Part shown: positions 22,460-31,733 of the stretch, piece by piece
Numbering within the stretch: position 1 is the first letter of the stretch
Layout: every line of letters starts with the position of its first letter
Assembly: GCF_003703395.1 (NCBI RefSeq)
Contig: NZ_RDQN01000013.1
Span: 1 to 37,331, forward strand
Direction: 5' to 3'
Length of the DNA: 37,331 nt
Source of the DNA: Pseudoxanthomonas spadix
Lineage (GTDB): Bacteria; Pseudomonadota; Gammaproteobacteria; Xanthomonadales; Xanthomonadaceae
Notes under the pieces: model-generated
The model's input: only the letters and a program-made list of their open reading frames with translations
Told to the model about the DNA's origin: nothing
The model's database searches: none
Program-made: the position numbers and the translations under genes

Positions 22460-22488
22460 ATTCTATGGCTAACCATATTGTCATGCAA
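22460..22488 (-). promoter_or_regulatory. ohr promoter with palindromic operator candidate
   Basis: On the minus strand, TTGCAT (22488-22483) and TAGAAT (22465-22460) are spaced by exactly 17 bp. A palindrome, TATGGCTAACCATA (22464-22477, 5-bp arms), sits in the spacer and touches the -10. Its position suits repression by the OhrR encoded just downstream. The site differs from the Bacillus OhrR box, so the assignment is by position. Confidence 0.6.
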
Positions 22489-22489
22489 C

Positions 22490-22520
22490 TTGCCTGGACT
22501 TACCTACCAGTAGGTATATG
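22490..22520 (+). promoter_or_regulatory. GST operon promoter with 16-bp TetR-type operator candidate
   Basis: TTGCCT (22490-22495) and GTATAT/TATATG (22514-22520) form a promoter with an 18-19 bp spacer. The palindrome TACCTACCAGTAGGTA (22501-22516; 7-bp perfect arms, 2-bp centre) fills the spacer, as expected for a TetR-family repressor. The NemR-like gene at 24034 is the natural candidate regulator. No second copy was found before the tetR gene itself. Confidence 0.6.
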
Positions 22521-22550
22521 ATCGGGACTCCAATCAGCGAGAGCTCAGTC

Positions 22551-23171
22551 ATGAAGATCTACGACATCGAAGGTTTCCCGAACCCGCTCCGGGTGCGCAT
22601 CGCCCTGGCGGAAAAAGGCGCAACGGACAAGGTGGAATTCGTCCCGGTGGATGTGATGGCCGGCGAACATCGTTCCGAGGCGTTCAAGGCCAAGAACCCG
22701 GATGCCACCGTGCCCCTGCTGGAGCTTGACGACGGCACCTGCATCGCCCAGTGCAACGCCATCACCGAATATCTCGACGGCGTTTTCGATGGGCCGTCGC
22801 TGACCGGCACCACCCCCAGGGAGCGCGCCCTGATCGCGATGATGAATCTGCGCGCCGAGTCGGGCCTGATGAACGCGGTGGGTGCCTATTTCCACCATGC
22901 GACCCCGGGCCTTGGTCCGGACCTGGAAACCTGGCAATGCCCCGAGTGGGGCAACAAGCAGAAGGAGGTCGCCGTCGCGACCATGGCCTATCTGGATCGG
23001 GTTCTGGCCGAAAACGCATTTCTCGCGGGCGAGCGCTTCTCGGTCGCGGACATCACCGCCTTTGCCGGGCTGGTGTTTGCGGACTTCGCCAAGGTCGAGA
23101 TTCCCCAGACCCTGGGCAACCTGCAGGCGTGGCGGGAAAAGGTCGCCGCCCGTCCATCGGTTGCCGGTTAA
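22551..23171 (+). CDS. Glutathione S-transferase family protein
   Basis: Cytosolic GST of 206 residues. The N-terminal thioredoxin-like domain begins [23 protein letters not shown] and has the cis-Pro glutathione site in [13 protein letters not shown] (about 53-65). The helical C-terminal domain includes [12 protein letters not shown], the conserved N-capping/hydrophobic-staple region. The start at 22551 is preferred over upstream 22518 because it gives the family N-terminus and has GAGAG before it. It is the first gene of a plus-strand series with a cupin and a TetR regulator, divergent from ohr. The probable role is detoxification of electrophiles; the substrate is unknown. Confidence 0.9.
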   Translation: MKIYDIEGFPNPLRVRIALAEKGATDKVEFVPVDVMAGEHRSEAFKAKNPDATVPLLELDDGTCIAQCNAITEYLDGVFDGPSLTGTTPRERALIAMMNLRAESGLMNAVGAYFHHATPGLGPDLETWQCPEWGNKQKEVAVATMAYLDRVLAENAFLAGERFSVADITAFAGLVFADFAKVEIPQTLGNLQAWREKVAARPSVAG

Positions 23172-23212
23172 CACGCGACCTCCGGGTCGCGCCCATGAAA
23201 GAAGAGGATCCC

Positions 23213-23881
23213 ATGGAGATCAATGCAGATTTCGCCAGGCCGGTGGTCGTACACGCGGACCAGCTGGAGTGGCAGCCTTCGCCGATGAAGGGGGTGGAAC
23301 GGCGCATGCTGGACCGGATCGGGGGCGAAGTTGCCCGCGCCACGACCATCGTGCGTTATGCGCCGGGCAGCCGGTTCTCGCCGCATACCCACACCGGCGG
23401 CGAGGAATTCATCGTGCTCGATGGCGTGTTCCAGGACGAGCATGGCGATTTTCCTGCCGGCACCTACGTGCGCAACCCCCCGACCACCTCCCATACCCCA
23501 GGCTCCAGTGAGGGCTGCACGATCTTCGTCAAGCTCTGGCAGTTCGACATGGCCGACCGAAACCAGTTCCGCAAGGACATGGAAGCCGAGCTGGGCGCGC
23601 CTGTGGACGGCATTGCCAGCGCGCGGCTGCACGAGGACGCGCGCGAGACCGTGACCTACAGCAGGCTCGATGCCGGTGCGACGCTGCGCTCTGACGCGTC
23701 CGGCGGAATCGAGCTGCTGGTGCTGGACGGCGCGGTCACGGTCGATGGCCAGTTGCTGGAAAAGCACGGCTGGCTGCGCCTTCCCGAAGGTCACAAGCTG
23801 CTGGCCACGGCGGGCGCCCACGGCGCGAAGCTCTGGATGAAGACAGGGCATCTGCCCTTTGCCAGGCCACCGGCTGTTTAG
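23213..23881 (+). CDS. Bicupin protein, ChrR-like cupin domain
   Basis: Protein of 222 residues with two cupin-like halves. The first (about 40-115) has metal-binding residues His58, His60, Glu64/65 and His94 in [17 protein letters not shown] and TTSHTPG. The second (about 145-215) has the fold pattern but fewer ligands ([25 protein letters not shown]). This resembles the ChrR/2,4'-dihydroxyacetophenone-dioxygenase type cupins. An ATG at 23195 is also in frame; 23213 is chosen because AGAGG precedes it. It lies 41 bp after the GST and probably shares its transcript. The gap 23882-24033 holds no gene. Confidence 0.82.
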   Translation: MEINADFARPVVVHADQLEWQPSPMKGVERRMLDRIGGEVARATTIVRYAPGSRFSPHTHTGGEEFIVLDGVFQDEHGDFPAGTYVRNPPTTSHTPGSSEGCTIFVKLWQFDMADRNQFRKDMEAELGAPVDGIASARLHEDARETVTYSRLDAGATLRSDASGGIELLVLDGAVTVDGQLLEKHGWLRLPEGHKLLATAGAHGAKLWMKTGHLPFARPPAV

Positions 23882-24033
23882 GCCATGGCGAGGGCAGCTC
23901 CAGGACACCGCTTGCGAAGAGCGGGCTCAGGTGGTGAGCTTTCGGGCAATGCCGATGACCGATCGCAACCGTCGGTGGCCATCGGAGACATCGGATCTTG
24001 CGCTTGCGCGGTTGCACCAGAGAGGTCAATGAC

Positions 24034-24621
24034 ATGAACCGTGATACCAGAACCGCGCTCCTGGATTTTGCAGAGCACAGCGCCAGGTCGCGTGGGTTTG
24101 ATGGGTTCAGCTATGCGGACATGGCCGCTGCCATCGGCATTCGCAAGGCGTCCATTCACTATCACTTTCCGACCAAGGCAAATCTTTCCCAAGCCCTGAT
24201 CGAGCGATATCAGGCCGATCTGCAGCAGCGCCTGGCCGAGATGGAGGCAGTCCACGCCACCGGCGGCGCACGCCTGCAGGCCCTGATTTGCCTGTATCGC
24301 GCGGCGTTGCATGATGGCCAGACCGTGTGTCTGTGCGTTGCCTTTTCAACCTGCCGCGAAAGCCTGTCCGAGACCGTCATCGCCGGGGTCAGTGCCATCC
24401 GCGCAATGGTCACCCGATGGATCACGGCAACCTTCGAACTGGGGCGAAGGGACGGGTCGATATCGGCAATCCATGATCCGGCACAGGAGGCGCGCGCTAC
24501 CCTGGCCATGCTCGAAGGCGCCCATCTGGCCGCGCGTACCGAGCAAGCCCCGGCCGTGTTTGACGCGGCAACGCAGCTGCTCAGTGCCCGCTGCCAGGCT
24601 CCCCGGAGGGATAACGCATAG
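24034..24621 (+). CDS. TetR/AcrR family regulator, NemR-like
   Basis: Repressor of 195 residues. The N-terminal helix-turn-helix is FSYADMAAAIGIRKASIHYHFPTKANL (about 26-52). The ligand domain has a cysteine cluster, Cys99 and Cys101 (TVCLCVAFSTCRE) plus Cys107 and Cys86. Redox or electrophile-sensing NemR-type proteins have cysteines in a similar place. The chosen Met removes 12 unconserved residues of a longer frame. It follows the GST and cupin genes, and a role in sensing electrophiles and controlling the palindrome at 22501-22516 is inferred from context. Confidence 0.82.
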   Translation: MNRDTRTALLDFAEHSARSRGFDGFSYADMAAAIGIRKASIHYHFPTKANLSQALIERYQADLQQRLAEMEAVHATGGARLQALICLYRAALHDGQTVCLCVAFSTCRESLSETVIAGVSAIRAMVTRWITATFELGRRDGSISAIHDPAQEARATLAMLEGAHLAARTEQAPAVFDAATQLLSARCQAPRRDNA

Positions 24622-24731
24622 AGCCGGTGAGTGATTGTGCGTCATCCAGGTCTGGGAAGCTGTCCATGAGCCTGGCAGATCCATCTTGGTAACAAGAACA
24701 CCACACGATTCCAAAAGGAGCAGAACCGATC

Positions 24732-25510
24732 ATGAAAATCCTGAGAACAGCAGTGGCGGCCGCAGTTCTATCGCTCACCTTTGCCAGCACGCAGGCACAG
24801 GCAGAAGTGCAAGCCAAGGTCATCGAATACAAGGTGGGCGATGACACTTTCACCGGCTACATGGCCTGGGATGACGCGCTTGGGCAAAAGCGCCCGGGTG
24901 TGCTGGTGGTTCACGAGTGGTGGGGGCACGATGCCTTCGCCAGGCGCCAGGCGGAGCGACTTGCGGCAGCCGGCTATCCCGCCTTTGCCCTGGACATGTA
25001 TGGCTCGGGCAAGCACGCCGAGCATCCCGATACCGCACAGGGATTCATGCAGGAAGCCACCAGGGACATGGATCAGGTCAAGGCCCGCTTCATGAGCGCG
25101 ATGAAAATCCTGCAGAACCATGAAAGCGTCGATCCTTCCCGCATTGCCGCGCAAGGGTACTGCTTTGGTGGCGCCATCGTCCTGAACATGGCGCGCACGG
25201 GCGTCGACCTGGACGGCGTGGTCAGCTACCACGGCGCGCTCGCCAGTCCGGTCAAGGCTCAGCCCGGGACGGTAAAAGCCAGGATCCAGGTCTACACCGG
25301 TGGCGCCGACAAGATGGTGCCCTCAGAGCAGGTTGCCGGCCTGGTCAAGGAGATGCAGGACGCCGAAGTCGACCTCACCCTGGTGAGCTTCCCCGGGGTG
25401 CTGCACTCATTCACCAATCCGGACGCGGACAAGATCGCCGAGAAGTTCGGCATGCCAGTGGCTTATGACAAGGATGCTGCCGAACGTTCATGGGAGGGCA
25501 CCATGCGTTT

Positions 25511-25535
<25 letters not shown>
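24732..25535 (+). CDS. Dienelactone hydrolase family protein, exported
   Basis: Alpha/beta hydrolase of 267 residues. A signal peptide ([24 protein letters not shown], cleavage near 24) suggests a periplasmic location, unlike classical cytoplasmic dienelactone hydrolase. The Cys-Asp-His triad is visible as Cys144 (GYCFGG), Asp193 (GGADKMV) and His225 (GVLHSF). AAAAGGAGCAG gives a strong ribosome-binding site. The last codons lie exactly where the hsdM remnant of the opposite strand begins, so the 3' end marks a recombination joint; the protein itself appears complete. The natural substrate is unknown. Confidence 0.88.
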
Positions 25536-26724
<1,189 letters not shown>

Positions 26725-26848
26725 GTGTGTTCCCGTTGTTCCTTGATTCTTGTCTGGCGCGGAGCGATGTCCAGGAGTGAGGGTAGAAGCGATATGTGGT
26801 GGCCCGCAAGGCGATCCACCGGCCAGAACCGCACATGGGAATGAAGCC

Positions 26849-28057
26849 TCATTGGGAAGGATGCCGATGGGCGCTGTGACGCGTTCTCCTGAACAGCCCA
26901 AGCAGGGCCACCACGCAGAACAGCGCACCGGCATAGAAGGTGAAGGATGCACCGAGCCGATCCCACAGCAGTCCTGCGATCGCACTGGCAATCAGCATGG
27001 CCACACCGCTGATCAGATTGAACACCCCGTAGGCGGTGCCGCGCAGGTCGGCAGGGGCGGTGTCGGCCACCATCGTGGCCAGCAATCCCTGGGTCATGCC
27101 CAGATGCACACCCCACAGTGCGACGCCGGCCAGGACCGTGGTCCAGTGGTCATTGGTGGCCAGCACCAGATCGGCGCCGATGAGCGCCACCAGGCCCCAG
27201 GCCAACAAGGTCTTGTGGCTCATTCGATCCGAGAGCTTGCCGAACGGGTAGGCCGCGCCCGCGTAGACCAGATTCATGGCGACCATCACCAGCGGCACAA
27301 GGGCCACGGGAATGCCGCCCTGCTGGGCACGCAGCACCAGGAATGCCTCACTGAACCTGGCCAGGGTGAACACCGCACCGACGGCGACCACCCCCCAGTA
27401 GGAGGCACTGAGCCGAACGATGTTGGCGCGGCGGATCGGATTGGTTTTCTTTTCTTCCAGATGTCGCGCCGGCTCGCGGACTCCGAATACCAGCAGCAGC
27501 ACAGCGAGCGTGCCAGGGATGACCGCCACCCAGAACACGGCACGAAAATCGTTGGCCCACAGCAGCATCAGGCCAACGCCCAGCAATGGACCGACGAACG
27601 CGCCGACCGTATCCAGCGATTGCCGCAGTCCGAAAGCGGCGCCGCGGACCTCGCCGGGGGTGATGTCGGCGATCAGTGCATCGCGCGGTGCGCCGCGGAT
27701 CCCCTTGCCGATCCGGTCGACAAAGCGTGCGGCCAGCACCATGCCGACGGACGAGGCCACGGCAAACAGGGGCTTGGTCAACGCACCCAGCGCGTAACCG
27801 GCCACCGCCAGGCCCTTGCGCTTGCCCAGGTAATCGCTCAGCACGCCAGAAAAGACCTTCGCAATGAGCGCAGTCGATTCCGCCACGCCCTCGATCAGGC
27901 CCACGGTCAACGCACTCGCCCCGAGAACCCCCACCATGAACAGCGGCAGCAGGCTGTGAATCATCTCCGACGAGATATCCATCAGCAGGCTGACAAAGCC
28001 GAGCGCCCACACGCTGGCGGGCACCTTGCTGAAAGACGGTCTGGCATTGCCACTCAT
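26849..28057 (-). CDS. MFS transporter
   Basis: Major facilitator superfamily permease of 402 residues with about twelve membrane segments. The first loop has the MFS signature region (GVLSDYLGKRKGLAVAGYALGAL), and its counterpart lies in the second half (PFGKLSDRMSHKTLLAWGLVALIG). VDRIGKGIRGAPRDALIAD is a strong feature of a drug/solute MFS subgroup found in many proteobacteria. The Met at 28057 gives a normal N-terminus; a longer frame upstream to 28315 is not membrane-like. No good ribosome-binding site is visible. The substrate is unknown. It sits between hsdM and AbiEii remnants but looks intact. Confidence 0.88.
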   Translation of the reverse strand: MSGNARPSFSKVPASVWALGFVSLLMDISSEMIHSLLPLFMVGVLGASALTVGLIEGVAESTALIAKVFSGVLSDYLGKRKGLAVAGYALGALTKPLFAVASSVGMVLAARFVDRIGKGIRGAPRDALIADITPGEVRGAAFGLRQSLDTVGAFVGPLLGVGLMLLWANDFRAVFWVAVIPGTLAVLLLVFGVREPARHLEEKKTNPIRRANIVRLSASYWGVVAVGAVFTLARFSEAFLVLRAQQGGIPVALVPLVMVAMNLVYAGAAYPFGKLSDRMSHKTLLAWGLVALIGADLVLATNDHWTTVLAGVALWGVHLGMTQGLLATMVADTAPADLRGTAYGVFNLISGVAMLIASAIAGLLWDRLGASFTFYAGALFCVVALLGLFRRTRHSAHRHPSQ

Positions 28058-28689
28058 GGGAGAGCGCTGATCAGGGTTCACGGCCACGCTCCGGTCATGC
28101 TGAATCGTATGGCGCCAGCGGAGGCGAGCTGGCCGATGGCGAAAATGGGGTTCATCGTTGCTGTCCATTTGTTGATCTGTCCGCAGGCCATCCATCGCCA
28201 GGGCAAGCAGCCTGGCGCCGAAGGCTCCCGACACGATCACTGCAACCCATTGTCCACGCTTGCGGCCCCCGGCGGGGTGCTGCGCTTGGCCGATGCGGAC
28301 CGATGTGCGACCCAATCGCCCGATCCATCGGCGCGTAACGCCTTGATCCTGATGGCGGACCTGTGGCCCTTGCGGACTTCAGGCCAGTTCCAGGGGCGAT
28401 GCCGGAACGAGCAACGGCCGGGGAGAGTGGAATGCGGCCGGGAACGCACCGGCCGGCTGCTGCGAACCCGTGCGAACCGGATCGAAAAGCCTGCCCCGAT
28501 ACGGCCCATCGGCGGTGGACGGTCCAGCAGGCTTTTGGTCCTGATTGGTGCCCGGAAAGGCCGCTCAACCTCGTCTGCTTTCTGCCGCCAGTTCAATTCC
28601 CGGTCTGGGAATCGAACCTGCGTCCGTCGCACCGACCAAAAGCACACCCATTTACATCCATTCGAACCGGGTGTCCTTGGAGGCAAGGC
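28058..28689. other. Long region without a supported gene
   Basis: About 630 bp upstream of the MFS gene. Several frames are open by GC bias, but none shows plausible composition or a ribosome-binding site. At about 28595-28625 there is a TTCAATTCCCGG...GGGAATCGAACC stretch resembling a tRNA T-arm; no full cloverleaf can be drawn. It is probably mobile-element debris. Confidence 0.5.
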
Positions 28690-28715
28690 AACTGCATTGA
28701 TATGACAATGCAGTT
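28690..28715. repeat. 26-bp palindrome beside the AbiEii remnant
   Basis: AACTGCATTG (28690-28699) and CAATGCAGTT (28706-28715) are perfect 10-bp arms around a 6-base centre. Further out, GGCAA and TTGCC also pair. It may be a terminator stem without T run, an operator, or an end of the lost element. Confidence 0.55.
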
Positions 28716-28725
28716 ACATTGCCAT

Positions 28726-29035
28726 TCAGGCATCAACCCAGATCCGCAGGAGACTGCCATGGCCGCGACCCTCGAATTCGATGTGAGGCAGCTCTGCCGA
28801 GCCGAATCCCAGAAAATCAGCATCCCTGGTTGGGCGATGTGGGATGTCGAACCACAGGTCAAACAGCAGGGCACCCTTGAGCAGGAACTGATCCGCGTTC
28901 TTCGAGATGTTGATCCGGTACAGCAGCCGCTCAATCACATAAGCGCGTGAGGACCAAGTTGAAATCCTGCTTGGTCTCGCGGGCGCGGTTGAGCAGACGG
29001 GCACGCACGGATGCCGCCACGTTTCGTTCATTCAT
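28726..29035 (-). pseudogene. Fragment of AbiEii/AbiGii-type nucleotidyltransferase toxin
   Basis: The true N-terminus reads MNERNVAASVRARLLNRARE... from 29035 and stops after LTRLCD. A single extra base at about 28941-28942 shifts it from the continuing frame, YVIERLLYRINISKNADQFLLKGALLFDLWFDIPHRPTRDADFLGFG, typical of the AbiEii family including the GxLLF...RDADF nucleotidyltransferase core. The protein ends at about 75-100 of the roughly 250-300 residues expected, so the C-terminus is lost. No AbiEi antitoxin is present upstream. The gene cannot be functional as read. The gap 29036-29315 contains no gene, but it has a 10-bp inverted repeat, GTGCAAACCG (29201-29210) with CGGTTTGCAC (29227-29236). 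Confidence 0.8.
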
Positions 29036-29315
29036 GGCGCACATCCCTGTGCGCCACCCTGCGGGCAGCTGCGCTGTGCAAAACAGTCATCCTGATGTTT
29101 TGTCATGACAGGCTTTCCATGTAGGGGCGCATCACATCCGGCTGGCCGATGTTGCGCTAAGTCGGTGATGACGCCGACGCCCACCGCACCATGCACGCAG
29201 GTGCAAACCGCAAGCCCTGCAAACCTCGGTTTGCACCCTGACGGTAGACGAGCAGCGCGCTCGCGCCCCGTATTGGAATTTGGCAAGGAAGGACCCGTCC
29301 TGTAGCGGCAAGCCG

Positions 29316-29648
29316 TCAGACGCTGGCGTCCGGCTCCTGCATCCACGCGGGAATGTCACGTTGGCCGTGTAGCACGCGCCAGACATCGATGTGGTCCGGC
29401 CGCTCGACGTAGAACACGAGGTAGGGGCAGCGGGCCAGCGGCCACAGACGCAGGCCGGGCAGGTTCAGTTCGTGGGCGTAGCGTGGGGAGCCGGTAGCGG
29501 GGTGACCGCTGATGTGGGTGTAGGCTAGGTCCAGCGCGTCAATCAGACCGAATGCGGCCGATTCAGCACCTTCGCTCAGGTAGTAGGCGATCGCATCGTC
29601 TACGTCCCGGTTGGCTTGTTCACGCGGGAGGACGGGCTTGGCCGTCAC
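29316..29648 (-). CDS. ParE-family toxin (RelE/ParE superfamily)
   Basis: Toxin of 110 residues. The pattern is ParE-like: an N-terminal helix pair (REQANRDVDDAIAYYLSEG), then beta strands with GSPRYAHELNLPGLRLWPLARCPYLVFYVERPDHIDVWRVLHGQRDIP. The last part, RVLHGQRDIP, is a well-known ParE end. Its start overlaps the stop of the ParD gene by four bases. ParE toxins often target gyrase, but members of this superfamily vary, so the target is not assigned. The C-terminus appears complete. Confidence 0.85.
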   Translation of the reverse strand: MTAKPVLPREQANRDVDDAIAYYLSEGAESAAFGLIDALDLAYTHISGHPATGSPRYAHELNLPGLRLWPLARCPYLVFYVERPDHIDVWRVLHGQRDIPAWMQEPDASV

Positions 29649-29896
29649 TCTTTGGCGCCGGGCTTGGCGCTCTGGCGTACCCGATTACGCAGACCTTCAA
29701 AGTAGCTGGCATCGGCTGGCGCGGTGGGTGAGGAGGATGCCCCCGCCAGGAGCAAGCCACGCAAGTGCAAGCGATCCTGATCCTTGCGAATCAGCTCGCG
29801 GACGTATTCGCTGCTGGTGCCGTAGCCGCGCTGGCTGACCTGTTCGTCAACGAAGGTCTTCAGCGTTTCGGGCAGGGAAATATTCATCGTACTCAT
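29645..29896 (-). CDS. ParD-family antitoxin
   Basis: Ribbon-helix-helix antitoxin of 83 residues. MNISLPETLKTFVDEQVSQRGYGTSSEYVRELIRKDQDR is the ParD DNA-binding and dimer region; the C-terminal tail binds toxin. Met1 (29896) or Met4 (29887) may be used. It is coupled to the ParE gene by an ATGA overlap. Two direct copies of TTGGCAA (29915-29921 and 29925-29931) lie just upstream and may be its operator. Confidence 0.85.
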   Translation of the reverse strand: MSTMNISLPETLKTFVDEQVSQRGYGTSSEYVRELIRKDQDRLHLRGLLLAGASSSPTAPADASYFEGLRNRVRQSAKPGAKE

Positions 29897-29939
29897 GCCG
29901 CCAGATTAGTCGGCTTGGCAAAATTTGGCAAGACGGTAT

Positions 29940-30188
29940 TCACTGATTGCTGTACTTGGCCTCGAGCCGTGCGAACCCCCTCGTCGGCAGGCTTGGGCGC
30001 GCCACTGGCCTTGCCGGCCGCGATGCGGCACGCAGGGCCTGCAGCTCGGCCTGATGGCGTTGTTCGTGCTCCTCCAGCAGACGCAGTCCGGCGCGGACGA
30101 CTTCGCTGGCATTGTTGAAGCGGCCACTTTGCAGTTGCTCGCGGATGAAGGTCTCGAAATGGCTGCCGAGGGCGACGCTGGTTGGCAT
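29940..30188 (-). CDS. Orphan ParD-family antitoxin with scarred C-terminus
   Basis: Protein of 82 residues. The N-terminal half, [44 protein letters not shown], is a clear ParD ribbon-helix-helix. The next section ([17 protein letters not shown]) is not antitoxin-like, but the adjacent frame reads [17 protein letters not shown], a ParD-like tail. The last residues, [11 protein letters not shown], are again ParD-like in the present frame. Two compensating indels would explain this. No cognate toxin follows; the next gene is another ParD. AGGAG precedes the ATG. Confidence 0.75.
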   Translation of the reverse strand: MPTSVALGSHFETFIREQLQSGRFNNASEVVRAGLRLLEEHEQRHQAELQALRAASRPARPVARPSLPTRGFARLEAKYSNQ

Positions 30189-30205
30189 GGCGCAGCTCCT
30201 ATTTG

Positions 30206-30222
30206 TTAATACCAGTTATTAA
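30206..30222. promoter_or_regulatory. Operator candidate of the orphan ParD gene
   Basis: TTAATA (30206-30211) and TATTAA (30217-30222) form an AT-rich palindrome in GC-rich DNA, about 20-35 bp before the ParD ATG. ParD proteins commonly repress their own promoter at such sites. Confidence 0.5.
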
Positions 30223-30370
30223 AGCTGGTGGAGCCCGGCGCACAGTTCTCGAAGATTCAGCAGTCCGGGCGCGGCACCGAATGCCATCTCATGCCCGGCA
30301 CGGTGCTGGTGCGCGCGGTGTGCTGCCGGGTCTCGCCAGTCCGACCGCACGCGGCCAGTTCGACAGCCCC

Positions 30371-30640
30371 ATGCTGGTCGCACTGGCGCCGGCCTTCTAC
30401 CGGCAGCAGCTGCTTGACGACGGCGTGGTCGCCAGCGGCACCGACATCGCCCAGCGCGAAGGGCTGCACCACTCGACGGTCAATGAACTGCTGCGCCTGA
30501 TCCTGCTGGAGCCGGCCATCATCCAGGCGATCCTGGCGGGCCAGCAGCCGCGCTGCATGAGCCTGATCTGGTTCCAGGGCAACCCGTTGCCGCTGGACTG
30601 GATCGCGCAGCGGCGGGTGATCGAGGGGTTCGATGCTTGA
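30371..30640 (+). pseudogene. C-terminal fragment of recombinase-associated protein
   Basis: The frame reads MLVALAPAFYRQQLLDDGVVASGTDIAQREGLHHSTVNELLRLILLEPAIIQAILAGQQPRCMSL...PLPLDWIAQRR. It contains a helix-turn-helix (GTDIAQREGLHHSTVNELLRL) and the LLEPAIIQAILAGQQP motif. I associate this with serine-recombinase or KorB/ParB-like proteins in phage-derived loci; this is recall, not a search. The 5' part is missing. In the preceding 100 bp another frame reads LMPGTVLVR, which resembles DUF2924 proteins of the same loci. The fragment is convergent with the GNAT toxin gene, 7 bp away. Confidence 0.45.
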
Positions 30641-30647
30641 CGCCGGA

Positions 30648-31145
30648 TCACTTGACCCAGCGGCGGGCGTCCTTGAGGAGCAGCAAGAGTTGCTGCTCAC
30701 GCAGCGGCGAGCCGATGAACCCAAAGCGGGTGTGGAACCGCGCCGCATCTTCGTCGATGGGGTGGCTCAGCATCGCGCGGATACCGGCCTGCTCGGCAAT
30801 CAGCAATGTGCGGCGGATGGCATCCTGCAACAGTCCGACGCCGATCCCTCGGCCCTGATCCTGCAGGCTGACGGCCAGACGGGCAAGGATCACGACGGGG
30901 ATCGGATACTGTCCCAGGCCCTTGCGAATGCGCTCCGGCGCATCGAGCGTATCGATCTGGCCGACGGTCAGGCTGAAATAACCAGCGACGCGGTCGTCTT
31001 CGCTGACGACGAAGGTCTTGGCCGAGCCGCTGCCTTGCGCCTGTCGGGCATGGCGCACCAGCCAGTCATTGAGTGTCGGTTTGCCGCAATCGAAGCCTTC
31101 GAGCCGGTGCTGTGCCCCGAGCGGCTCTGCGCCGCTCAAGCTCAC
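30648..31145 (-). CDS. GNAT-family acetyltransferase toxin (TacT-like)
   Basis: Toxin of 165 residues. The acetyltransferase fold is clear: LEGFDCGKPTLNDWLVRHARQAQGSGSAKTFVV (N-terminal part of TacT-like toxins), then RLAVSLQDQGRGIGVGLLQDAIRRTLLIAEQAGIRAML with the acetyl-CoA loop QGRGIG, and the end RFGFIGSPL. The start is GTG at 31145, overlapping the antitoxin stop in a GTGA arrangement. TacT-type toxins acetylate aminoacyl-tRNA and stop translation; the exact target here is not known. Confidence 0.85.
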   Translation of the reverse strand: MSLSGAEPLGAQHRLEGFDCGKPTLNDWLVRHARQAQGSGSAKTFVVSEDDRVAGYFSLTVGQIDTLDAPERIRKGLGQYPIPVVILARLAVSLQDQGRGIGVGLLQDAIRRTLLIAEQAGIRAMLSHPIDEDAARFHTRFGFIGSPLREQQLLLLLKDARRWVK

Positions 31146-31432
31146 GCCTTGTCCCAAGGGGCTTTCCGTGAGAACAGGTCGCGCAGCCCTTCGTTCGCCT
31201 GTTCGGGCTGTTCCAGCAAATCCATCAGGGCCTGGTACTGGCTTCCCGAGACCATGAACAAGCGTTGGTCGAGCAGGGTTTGCTCGGCGGCCTGGCAGGC
31301 GCTGTCGAGGATGAAATCCGTCAGCGACTTGTGCGCCACATCGGCGGCGCGGCGCAGAACAGCTTCCTGCTCGGGCGTGGCACGCAATCCCAGACGGGCG
31401 GAGCGAGTCGCTGAAGATGTAGAGGCAGCCAT
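31142..31432 (-). CDS. DUF1778 (TacA-like) antitoxin
   Basis: Antitoxin of 96 residues with an N-terminal ribbon-helix-helix, SARLGLRATPEQEAVLRRAADVAHKSLTDFILDSACQAAEQTLLDQ, the DUF1778 pattern. A C-terminal section (SGSQYQALMDLLEQPEQANEGLRDLFSRKAPWD) wraps the toxin in the family. It is the first gene of the pair and probably represses its promoter. Confidence 0.88.
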   Translation of the reverse strand: MAASTSSATRSARLGLRATPEQEAVLRRAADVAHKSLTDFILDSACQAAEQTLLDQRLFMVSGSQYQALMDLLEQPEQANEGLRDLFSRKAPWDKA

Positions 31433-31444
31433 GGTTGACCTCCA

Positions 31445-31464
31445 TGCGTTAGTGTAGTGACGCA
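31445..31464. promoter_or_regulatory. Operator candidate of the TacA/T-like pair
   Basis: TGCGT (31445-31449) and ACGCA (31460-31464) form an inverted repeat spaced by 10 bp, 13 bp upstream of the antitoxin start. TAGTG is repeated directly in the centre. The neighbouring DNA is AT-richer than the surroundings. Confidence 0.35.
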
Positions 31465-31696
31465 ATGTTAGTACAATAGACGCACACTTTCCAGTTTGGA
31501 AGGGGCATTGGTGGCACCACAGAAAGGCCGCGCCAAGCCCTTTGTAAATGCAGGCCTCGGCCTCGCGACTACCCGCAGGGCAAACGGAGAAAAGAGACTG
31601 GGCTAGCCGGGAATTGGGGCGTTTCTGCGCATTTGGCCGAGGTGCTACCCGCAGGGCAATCGCCCGGAACCCCGCGCCACGCGCGGATTCGCGCAA

Positions 31697-31727
31697 AGAA
31701 AAAGGGCCTGGAGACTATCCAGACCCT
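31697..31727 (-). terminator. Terminator of ssrA
   Basis: On the minus strand, AGGGTCTGGA and TCCAGGCCCT form a 10-bp stem with one G-T pair, followed by TTTTTC. It starts 7 bases after the CCA end of tmRNA. Confidence 0.85.
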
Positions 31728-31733
31728 TGGTGT

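Noticed and set aside
28560..28640. tRNA-like TTCAATTCCCGG...GGGAATCGAACC stretch
   Set aside because: A T-arm-like piece exists on either strand, but no acceptor, D or anticodon stems can be paired; at most a relic.
26750..28705. 651-residue plus-strand frame opposite the MFS gene
   Set aside because: Antisense shadow of an MFS permease, with a composition typical of such frames.
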